Assembly (NCBI GenBank): GCA_029865665.1
Contig: JARXAV010000322.1
Span: 1-6,230 of the forward strand
DNA from: Flectobacillus sp.
Lineage (GTDB): Bacteria; Bacteroidota; Bacteroidia; Cytophagales; Spirosomataceae
Direction: 5' to 3'
DNA: 6,230 nucleotides
Part shown: piece by piece, positions 1 through 6,230 of the stretch
How the letters are laid out: each line of letters begins with the position of its first letter
How positions within the stretch are numbered: the first letter of the stretch is position 1
Program-made: the position numbers and the translations under genes
The notes under the pieces: model-generated
Database searches by the model: none
The model's input: the letters and a program-made list of their open reading frames with translations, nothing else
Told to the model about the DNA's origin: nothing

Positions 1-2007
1 CGTTGATTGAAAACCTGTACCGTCTTTCCAGCCATACCAATCTCCTAAATTTGAATAAATTCCTTGGTACAAATAGTAATCGTTTATATCCAAGTCAGTG
101 TTTAGAATACTAGCTGATGCCGTTAGTTTTAAGTCATCCACTACTTTTGAATTTTTCAAGAAATTTTCTTGACTAATTCTCCAACCCAATGAAAGAGAAG
201 GAGATAAAGCAGCTCTGTTTGCTTCTGGTAATTTGGCTGAAACCGCATAAGCAGCACTAAAATCAGCGTAGTATTTATGGTCAAAGTTATAAGTTGCCAA
301 GAAGCCTAAGTTTGCATTACTCGTTCTGTGATAAACTGCTGAGGCAGATTGTTGAAATCCGTTTGCCAACAAAATAGCGGTTAGGTTATGTTTTTCACCA
401 ATTGTTTTCTCGTAGTTTAGTTGACCAGAAAAAGCAATCGTTTGGCGATATGTATTGGCACTTACATTTTGCGTTCCTGATTTTGTATCTTGTCCGTACA
501 CGGTAAGACTGCTTATTAGGTCTGTTCCACTGTAGTTATTCCAAGTAGGAGCAAACGTTGCGTAAGTATAATTATAAGCCAACGTGTAAGAAGTAGCATA
601 GTCAACTGAGAAATTAGTTTTGAAACTCAAGCCCTTCAATACATTTCTCAAATCGGCCTTGATACCTGTATTAAATTGAAATTGCCTGTTTGCACTTTGG
701 TTATTTCCTCCTGCATAAGCCGTTGCAATTCCGTTAGTTTGGTCTAACTGCGTTCCTCCAAGAAAATATTTTCCGTCTATGATATTGTTACTATTTCCTA
801 ATAATATTTGTGAAGCAGCATCTTCTTTTTCAATTAAATCAATTGGAATTAAAGGCGAAAATCTATTAGGTCTTATGGTAGCAGCATTATTCCAATGGTT
901 CGTATTTACTCCTCTTCCCGTATTAAAAATAGCGGCGGCATCTGCATTCAATGAAATAAACTCATTCAGGTTTACGTCAATATTTCCACGAAAATTTAGA
1001 CGATCTGAAGTATTGTTAGCTTTTGCCTCTCCAAAGTTTAAGAACGAACCTTGCGTAGCATAACCAATATTGGTATAATATCTTACTCGCTCATTTCCCC
1101 CAGTAATTTCAGCCGTAGCATCATAACGGCCGAAAGAATTTGACAAATATTCGGGTGAATAGAAATCTACATTCGGATAACGATACGGGTTACGTCCAGA
1201 AGAGAAGTTATATATATCATTTTCTGAGTATAAAGCAGTCAATCCATCATTTCTTCTTGCTTCGTTATATAGCGTCATGTACTCGCCAGATCCCAAATAC
1301 TTTGGATAACTTTTTGGAAGATTAATTCCACTGTTAACTCTAAGGTTCAATGTACTTGTTCCAGACTTTCCTCTTTTAGTAATAATGTTCACTACACCTT
1401 TTGCTGCACGGCTACCGTATAGAGCAACGGCATGAGCCCCTTTGAGAAATACAATTTGGTCGATTTCCGTTGGTGCTACGTTTCCAAGTTCACGAGGTAC
1501 GCCATCAATCATGAACAAATAACTGCCCATACCCCAATTGCTATTGCCATTAAAGCCTGGTACTAACGTCTCCATTCCATCAAGTGGAAAGGTGAAATAG
1601 TTTTTGTTAAGTAAATCTTTTACATCTACTTGTGACACTCCACTCATTAGGTCTCGCTTTTCAACGTCACGAAATGGTAAACGAACATAGTCAGATTCTT
1701 GTACAACCTGCATAACAATTTCACTGATTGGCTTTGTTACCGTTACATGGTAGGTTTTGTATCCCTTTGCAGATACAGATAATACTTCATCTGATGGAAC
1801 GTCTATCGTGAATGTTCCTTGTCCATCTGTAGTAGTTGGTTGACTGTATTCGGCAGAGCAACTTACTGTAACTCCACTGATGGGCTTCTTATCAAGTCCC
1901 AGAACGGTAGCCTTGATTTTGAAAATCGAGACATCTTGTGCAAAAATATTAGCGTTTGATAAAGCTAATAGCGTACACAAAATAGTTAGTATTTTTATAA
2001 ACTTCAT
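1..2007 (-). CDS. Second SusC/RagA-family TonB-dependent receptor, partial (3' end off the left edge)
   Basis: A divergent paralogue of the first transporter. The frame is open from the ATG at 2005-2007 to the left edge, 669 codons with no stop. The start is supported by an immediate signal peptide (MKFIKIL, hydrophobic to about 19, likely cleavage after IFA at 21-23). Residues about 29-100 form a carboxypeptidase-regulatory-like beta-sandwich (PISGVTV, TTDGQGTFTIDVPS, SVSAKGYKTY), as is standard before SusC plugs. A weak TonB-box-like segment (ISEIVMQVVQ, 94-103) follows. The plug covers about 104-216 with LFMIDGVPREL (164-174) and ALYGSRAAKGVVNIITKRGK (195-214), both SusC signatures. It looks compact: the usual glycine-rich SIRIRG segment before the IDG motif is not recognisable. 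The barrel begins about 217 with YPNVDF (277-282), EITGGNERVRYY (300-311) and DDLKLTASASI (624-634). Aligned to the first transporter, roughly 340 more residues should lie off the window. It sits 81 bases after susD, same strand, behind a hairpin. No Shine-Dalgarno; AAAATT precedes the ATG. A SusD partner is expected next but is not visible. Substrate unknown. Confidence 0.95.
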   Translation of the reverse strand, partial: MKFIKILTILCTLLALSNANIFAQDVSIFKIKATVLGLDKKPISGVTVSCSAEYSQPTTTDGQGTFTIDVPSDEVLSVSAKGYKTYHVTVTKPISEIVMQVVQESDYVRLPFRDVEKRDLMSGVSQVDVKDLLNKNYFTFPLDGMETLVPGFNGNSNWGMGSYLFMIDGVPRELGNVAPTEIDQIVFLKGAHAVALYGSRAAKGVVNIITKRGKSGTSTLNLRVNSGINLPKSYPKYLGSGEYMTLYNEARRNDGLTALYSENDIYNFSSGRNPYRYPNVDFYSPEYLSNSFGRYDATAEITGGNERVRYYTNIGYATQGSFLNFGEAKANNTSDRLNFRGNIDVNLNEFISLNADAAAIFNTGRGVNTNHWNNAATIRPNRFSPLIPIDLIEKEDAASQILLGNSNNIIDGKYFLGGTQLDQTNGIATAYAGGNNQSANRQFQFNTGIKADLRNVLKGLSFKTNFSVDYATSYTLAYNYTYATFAPTWNNYSGTDLISSLTVYGQDTKSGTQNVSANTYRQTIAFSGQLNYEKTIGEKHNLTAILLANGFQQSASAVYHRTSNANLGFLATYNFDHKYYADFSAAYAVSAKLPEANRAALSPSLSLGWRISQENFLKNSKVVDDLKLTASASILNTDLDINDYYLYQGIYSNLGDWYGWKDGTGFQST

Positions 2008-2040
2008 AATTTTCGTCTATCTGTTTGAGTATTGAATAGT

Positions 2041-2071
2041 AGCGATGGTAGAAACACTCTCTACCATCACC
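2041..2071 (-). promoter_or_regulatory. Intercistronic RNA hairpin between susD-like and second susC-like genes
   Basis: A perfect 9-bp inverted repeat, GATGGTAGA (2044-2052) and TCTACCATC (2060-2068), is separated by 7 bases. In minus-strand RNA the stem extends outward by a U-G, a G-C and a G-U pair to 2041 and 2071, giving 12 pairs. It starts 17 bases after the susD-like stop and ends 33 bases before the next start. No U-run follows (the transcript continues GCUACUAUUCAAUACUC before the U-poor leader), so it is not a textbook intrinsic terminator. It may protect the upstream susC-susD message from 3' decay or partly attenuate readthrough. The structure is seen; the role is inference. Confidence 0.5.
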
Positions 2072-2088
2072 TTACACATGTTAGATGC

Positions 2089-3978
2089 TTACCAACCTGG
2101 ATTCTGCGGGAATTCCAAGTACAAGTTTACATCATTCGTCTTCATCGGTAACCAGTAATGCTTGGCTGTAAACTTACGCTCAAGAATTAATGTTTCTCTA
2201 AAGTTCAGCACCTTGTTATCCTTATCACTTTTTGTAGGATCAAGAGGAGCTGCTCTATCAAACTCAACAGCTTTTTTAAGAGTATATGGGCTTTCTGTCA
2301 ATAATAACCAGCGACGGAGGTCATTGAAACGATGTCCTTCAAAAGCAAGTTCAACAGCCCTTTCACGTCTTACCTCGCTCATAAAGGCATCTATATTACC
2401 CAAAAACTGTGTAGCAACTGGGCCAGCTCCTGCTCTTGTTCTTAGGACATTGATGGCTTCTGCCGCAGTTTTAGCATATCCTGAAACTTTACCATTCGCC
2501 CCGCCATACGCCTGTGCCGCAGCTTCTGCATACATTAGATACACGTCGGCAAGTCTCATGTAAGGAAGATGGACGTTTAAACTTTTATCATAACTGTATC
2601 CTAAGTCAAACTTATTGGCTGTTCTCGGAATAAATTTATAATTCAAATAGCCCGTTCTACTTCCACTTGCCACATCTCTATAAGTCCCTTTTGTATGTAA
2701 ATTTGCATATCTGTTGATGGTTTCTGCGGCATTAGGAATACTACCATTTACCATTTTTATCCCGTCGTAGATGATGTCATTATAGAAACGAGGGTCTCTT
2801 CCTTTCCATGGAAACTCTGGATTATATCCCGATACTGGATCTGGCTTTGTTGCATCGGCGATTGGTAATCCATTCGCCATACCATACATATCCACATAAT
2901 TAGCAGTAGGTAGAAATTTAGTATCTCCTTCACTAATGATAAGTGGAGTGTATTGCTTTGCTGTTCCGTAAGTTGTTCCATGAGCTCCATAGTATGGCCC
3001 TCTGAAAATTGCTTCTGTTGCTCCTGGAATTGCCCAGTTTTGTCCAGTAGTATAGAAGTTTGTATAGTATTTATCAAAAGGAACTAAGCTGTACGGTGCT
3101 TGACCACTCTCGCAAAGTTTGAGTAATTCAGCTGAAGCTTCAGCCGCTTTTTTACAATATTCAGCATTGTAAGTTTTGCTACCACCTGAAACAGAGTTCA
3201 TTAACGGACTTCCTGCCCACAAATAGTTTTTAGCAAGATAACCAAGCGCCATTATTTTATTGATGCGAAGTACGTTTTTACCTAATGTTCTCTTTCCAGC
3301 CGTAGTAGCATCCCAATCTATGGGAAGTAAATCTGCGGCTTCTCTGAAATCTTTAGCGGCTTTGTCTGCACATTCACTGTATTTCAAACGGGGTAATGTT
3401 AACTTTTGGTCACCGGGCAATACCGTATCTATATATGGAAGTCCACCAAAAAATTGCATAAACATGAAGTGATACCAACCTCTAAAGAATAATAACTGAC
3501 CTTTAATTAAGTCTTTTTCTTCTTGAGTTGCATCATTCATTTTATCAAGATTGGCGAGTCCCATATTGGCTTTACGAATTCCGTACCATCCTAATCCCCA
3601 GAGAGACTTCGTAAAACGGTCGTCGTTAGTAGAGTTATTGTTTCGGTCAAGCCAGCCAGCTTGCCAGCCATCAAAGTTTCTTTGCCATCCCCAAAAGTCA
3701 CCATTGTCAATTTTTACTCCATAATGTCCCGTTGCTGAAACTGATTGAATTTCATCATCTCCCCAATTGAATGAACTTGTCCAATAACCGTTAGAAAAGT
3801 CAGGAATTGTATGATATAATTCTTCTGTAAACCCTTGAAAGTTTACAAAATTTTTGTAGGCATCTTTATCAGATACGGCAGCCTGTGGGTCACGATCCAA
3901 AAACTCTTTACAAGAAGTTAATCCTGAAGTCATGGAAAGGAGCATAGCTGCAATTAAAATATTAATTTTCTTTTTCAT
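2089..3978 (-). CDS. SusD/RagB-family nutrient-binding outer-membrane lipoprotein
   Basis: Surface lipoprotein that captures substrate and acts as the lid of the upstream SusC barrel. It is complete at 629 residues, somewhat longer than starch-binding SusD itself (about 550) but within the family range. The ATG at 3978 fits because it directly yields a lipoprotein signal peptide: basic MKKK, a hydrophobic core, then lipobox LTSC with the acylated Cys at 23, followed by the typical KEFLDRDP. The N-terminal helical TPR-like half contains SLWGLGWYGIRKAN (125-138) and LLFFRGWYHFMFMQFFGGLP (162-181), a family signature. The central region has YVDMYGMANGLPI (361-373) and GRDPRF (393-398). The C-terminal SusD domain has YMRLADVYLMYAEAAA (473-488), LRTRAG (512-517) and the hallmark RRERAVELAFEGHRFNDLRR (537-556), and ends with HYWLPM (607-612). 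A tryptophan-rich stretch at about 96-130 may belong to the binding face, which is inference. No Shine-Dalgarno is seen before the start, as usual in this phylum; translation may be coupled to the susC-like gene ending 11 bases upstream. The ligand cannot be read from sequence. Confidence 0.97.
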   Translation of the reverse strand: MKKKINILIAAMLLSMTSGLTSCKEFLDRDPQAAVSDKDAYKNFVNFQGFTEELYHTIPDFSNGYWTSSFNWGDDEIQSVSATGHYGVKIDNGDFWGWQRNFDGWQAGWLDRNNNSTNDDRFTKSLWGLGWYGIRKANMGLANLDKMNDATQEEKDLIKGQLLFFRGWYHFMFMQFFGGLPYIDTVLPGDQKLTLPRLKYSECADKAAKDFREAADLLPIDWDATTAGKRTLGKNVLRINKIMALGYLAKNYLWAGSPLMNSVSGGSKTYNAEYCKKAAEASAELLKLCESGQAPYSLVPFDKYYTNFYTTGQNWAIPGATEAIFRGPYYGAHGTTYGTAKQYTPLIISEGDTKFLPTANYVDMYGMANGLPIADATKPDPVSGYNPEFPWKGRDPRFYNDIIYDGIKMVNGSIPNAAETINRYANLHTKGTYRDVASGSRTGYLNYKFIPRTANKFDLGYSYDKSLNVHLPYMRLADVYLMYAEAAAQAYGGANGKVSGYAKTAAEAINVLRTRAGAGPVATQFLGNIDAFMSEVRRERAVELAFEGHRFNDLRRWLLLTESPYTLKKAVEFDRAAPLDPTKSDKDNKVLNFRETLILERKFTAKHYWLPMKTNDVNLYLEFPQNPGW

Positions 3979-3989
3979 GATTTGATTTA

Positions 3990-6230
3990 TTAGAAAGTGA
4001 TATTTAAACCAAGATTGTAACGTCTAACGGTTGGATATGCACCCTGCTGAGAAAATGCAGCACCGCCAAAATTGGCCTCTCTGTCATCTGGCATTTTGCT
4101 CCAAGCAATTAAGTTATTTCCGTTCAAGTAGATTCTTAATCCTGCAAGACCTAATTTTCTGCTCGCTACTGATGTGAAACTGTAGGCAATTTCTGCATTT
4201 TTTAATCGCACATAAGAACCATCAAACATGTACTGAGTACCACGATAATAGTCGGCTGGTGTTGATGTCCAACGAGGAATAGGTACTCCATCAGGATTCG
4301 ATGGTGACCAATAAGCACCTTCTTGATAAACCGTATTTTTTTGATTTACCAAACTTGAAAATCCAACCTGACGAGTAACATTGTTTACTCCATAGAATTG
4401 AACAAACGCTGTTAAACCTTTCCAGTCCAATCCAAATGTAGCATTGTATGTGTTTTGAGGCCAGTTTGTATAACCATAAGGAACACGGTCTTGTGCATCA
4501 ATTACACCATCGGCATTGTAATCTACAAGGTATAAGTTACCTGGTAGTTTTTGATTATCCTGAGCATTGTGCATCGTACTGCCATATAACTGATCCCAAG
4601 TATTATACTTACCTTCGCTCACATAAGAGTATTCCTGATTTATTGACTTACCTTCTGTTTTTTGATATTCTGGTAATAACTCTGGGTTTGCTGCTTCTAT
4701 GATTTTATTTTGTGTATGCGTCATGTTTAAATCAGTCCATACACGAAATTTACCCAATGATTTACTAAAATGTAATTCTACTTCATATCCACTTGACTTT
4801 ACAGCTCCTAGGTTTGCTACTGGTGGTGCTGCTCCATAATATGAAGGCACGTCTTGACGGTTTCCTAACAAAATTTTAGTTCTGTTATCGCTAAAAACAT
4901 CTGCTTTACCTTTTATCAAACCTTTAAACAACTCAAAATCAACCCCAACATTAAATTTCTCTGATTCTTCCCATTGAACAGTTGGATTACCTACTCCTGT
5001 TTGTCGGTATTGTGTGTATGGACTTTGTTCTGCTGCTTCACCAGTGATACCTAATCTTGCTACTCCTCCGTAGAGCCATTGATCTAAGTAAGGCCATCTT
5101 ATTCCAAGGTTGTCAAACCCTGTTTGCCCATAAGAAGCTCTCAATTTTAATAAGTCAATAGCCTTTACAGACTTAATAAATTCCTCATTTGATACTACCC
5201 AGTTTACCCCTCCAGACGAGAAATAGTTAAAGCGATAGTCAGGAGCGAATTGTTCTGAACCATTATAAGCACCATTATATTCTACTGTGTACTTATTCTT
5301 AAACGTATAGGTTGTTCTGAATACCCAGTCTTCTCTATAAGTAGGAACGATACTTCCGTTAGCAAACACGTTTCTGTTCATTAACCCCATTGCAGTCAAG
5401 TAATGTTTTCCCGCAAATGTTTTTGCATAATTCAACTGAAATTGGTAGAATAATCGTCGTTGACTTGCTCCAATATTACCAGCAGCTGGTGACCATCGGA
5501 TACCCTCCTGAAAATCAAATCCTGTTACTCCATCTACCGCTTGCTTATAGGTTACGATTCCCGTTTCTGGGTCAATCCATTTCAACTGTGCGTCATTGAA
5601 CAAATCATTAATACCTCGGTCGCTTTCTACGAAAGTATTATCAAAAGAGATATTCCCTGTAAATTTCAATCCCTTTACGAGTTTACTCAAATCCTGTTCA
5701 AGCGAGAAATCCGTTGTTATCTGAGCCGTTGTCGTATTGGCAATTCCACCCAATCCAAGTATTCGTGCTGAGTTTTCTGCTTTTTGTTCATTGGGTGCGT
5801 AAAAACCCCAAGAGCCATCTGCGTATCTTGGTAACATAGCATCTGGTGCGGCGTTGTAAGCATCAATCCAAGCTCCATATTGGCCACCACCACCGTTGAA
5901 GCCCCAAGGACTTTTTCTCACACCATACGAACCAGAAATATTGGTTTTGAATAATGTACTCGATGATAACTGAAAATCAAGGTTACTACGAACGTTTAAT
6001 CGGTCAAATTCAAAGCCTTGTTTGTAACCTCTGTTGTTGTCATACACTTTAAATAAATCAGCCTCATGTAATACATCAGCACTTGTAAAATATTTTACAA
6101 AGTCTGTTCCACCACTGATATTGATGTTGGCATTATTAGAAATTGCATCTTTTCTAAATAGTGCCTCTTCCCAGTTAACATTGGGATAACGTTCTGCTTC
6201 TGCTAAATTTGCAGGGTTTCTATACTTTTG
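3990..6230 (-). CDS. SusC/RagA-family TonB-linked outer-membrane transporter, partial (5' end off the right edge)
   Basis: Outer-membrane beta-barrel that imports a bound nutrient (glycan, peptide or similar) in partnership with a SusD lipoprotein, powered by TonB. The frame is open from the right edge to the TAA at 3990-3992, giving 746 residues. A GTG at 6045-6047 could be taken for a start, but the 61 codons before it read as family sequence (YPNVNWEE at visible residues 15-22, NISGGTDFVKYF at 38-49), so it is internal. Visible family hallmarks are LLKLRASYGQTG in mid-barrel, NPTVQWEESEKFNVGVDFE before a strand pair, a calcium-loop-like DYNADGVIDAQD at visible residues 570-581 (bases 4488-4523), LRIYLNGNNLIAWS near the end, and a C-terminal strand ending NLGLNITF with the terminal Phe usual for barrel insertion. 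Lining up with the second transporter in this window suggests about 260-320 N-terminal residues are missing: signal peptide, carboxypeptidase-like domain and plug. The susD-like gene follows after 11 bases, so the two are almost surely cotranscribed. Substrate unknown. Confidence 0.95.
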   Translation of the reverse strand, partial: QKYRNPANLAEAERYPNVNWEEALFRKDAISNNANINISGGTDFVKYFTSADVLHEADLFKVYDNNRGYKQGFEFDRLNVRSNLDFQLSSSTLFKTNISGSYGVRKSPWGFNGGGGQYGAWIDAYNAAPDAMLPRYADGSWGFYAPNEQKAENSARILGLGGIANTTTAQITTDFSLEQDLSKLVKGLKFTGNISFDNTFVESDRGINDLFNDAQLKWIDPETGIVTYKQAVDGVTGFDFQEGIRWSPAAGNIGASQRRLFYQFQLNYAKTFAGKHYLTAMGLMNRNVFANGSIVPTYREDWVFRTTYTFKNKYTVEYNGAYNGSEQFAPDYRFNYFSSGGVNWVVSNEEFIKSVKAIDLLKLRASYGQTGFDNLGIRWPYLDQWLYGGVARLGITGEAAEQSPYTQYRQTGVGNPTVQWEESEKFNVGVDFELFKGLIKGKADVFSDNRTKILLGNRQDVPSYYGAAPPVANLGAVKSSGYEVELHFSKSLGKFRVWTDLNMTHTQNKIIEAANPELLPEYQKTEGKSINQEYSYVSEGKYNTWDQLYGSTMHNAQDNQKLPGNLYLVDYNADGVIDAQDRVPYGYTNWPQNTYNATFGLDWKGLTAFVQFYGVNNVTRQVGFSSLVNQKNTVYQEGAYWSPSNPDGVPIPRWTSTPADYYRGTQYMFDGSYVRLKNAEIAYSFTSVASRKLGLAGLRIYLNGNNLIAWSKMPDDREANFGGAAFSQQGAYPTVRRYNLGLNITF
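6083..6100. repeat. 18-bp perfect palindrome inside the first susC-like gene
   Basis: TTGTAAAAT is followed directly by its reverse complement ATTTTACAA. It lies within the codons for DFVKYFTSA, a normal part of the barrel sequence (compare ERVRYYTNI in the second transporter), so an accidental palindrome in AT-rich coding DNA is the simplest reading. The symmetry resembles an operator, but the position well inside a gene gives no independent support for a regulatory role. Confidence 0.3.

Noticed and set aside
779..1325. Short plus-strand open frames at 779-1063 and 1140-1325
   Set aside because: They lie opposite the second SusC, whose minus-strand frame is open throughout and carries clear family motifs. 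The plus-strand products show no domain, signal peptide or start context.
2041..2071. Calling the intergenic hairpin an intrinsic terminator
   Set aside because: The stem is good, but no run of U follows it on the transcribed strand, and a same-direction gene starts 33 bases later.
2008..2088. A separate Bacteroidota-type promoter (TTG at -33, TAnnTTTG at -7) before the second SusC
   Set aside because: I found no convincing -7 element with a correctly spaced -33 TTG on the minus strand in the gap. TACTATTC is a poor match. Readthrough from susD remains the simplest view.
2162..3472. Open frames at 2162-2563 (+), 3260-3472 (+) and 2757-3077 (-)
   Set aside because: All are fully inside the SusD gene in other frames. 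Their translations are low-complexity shadow sequence, while SusD is complete with hallmark motifs.
4448..5771. Plus-strand open frames at 4448-4702, 5390-5599 and 5541-5771
   Set aside because: They are antisense shadows of the first SusC barrel, two of them overlapping each other, with no recognisable protein features.
1..6230. CRISPR arrays, tRNA/rRNA genes, insertion sequences, defence systems
   Set aside because: No regularly spaced direct repeats, structured RNA genes, transposase motifs or terminal inverted repeats were seen. Nearly every base is explained by three uptake genes.

Overview
The window looks like ordinary chromosomal DNA from a member of the Bacteroidota. It is AT-rich, there are no Shine-Dalgarno sequences before the starts, and it carries the SusC/SusD nutrient-uptake genes that are diagnostic of this phylum. 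A Cytophagales-like genus with moderate GC is a guess from composition and protein style; the sequence does not prove it.

All real genes lie on the minus strand, so the window reads biologically from right to left. (1) 6230 to 3990: the C-terminal 746 residues of a SusC/RagA-type TonB-dependent outer-membrane transporter, whose signal peptide and plug lie beyond the right edge. (2) 3978 to 2089: a complete 629-residue SusD/RagB-type lipoprotein, starting 11 bases after the transporter's stop. (3) 2088 to 2008: an 81-base gap almost filled by a strong hairpin. (4) 2007 to 1: the N-terminal 669 residues of a second, divergent SusC-type transporter, running off the left edge. No stretch over 300 bases lacks a gene. 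The plus strand has only short open frames that shadow the minus-strand genes. There are no RNA genes, mobile elements or CRISPR arrays.

Genes 1 and 2 should form one outer-membrane import complex: SusD is a lid lipoprotein that binds substrate at the surface, over the SusC barrel, which takes substrate in using TonB/ExbBD energy. Gene 4 begins a second such system, and its own SusD partner would be expected just past the left edge. The layout susC-susD-(hairpin)-susC suggests a tandem uptake locus with possible differential expression at the hairpin. No glycosidase, protease, sulfatase, sigma/anti-sigma pair or sensor is visible, so the substrate cannot be named. I see no clearly new biological system. 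The most notable items are the intercistronic hairpin and the unusually compact plug domain of the second transporter.
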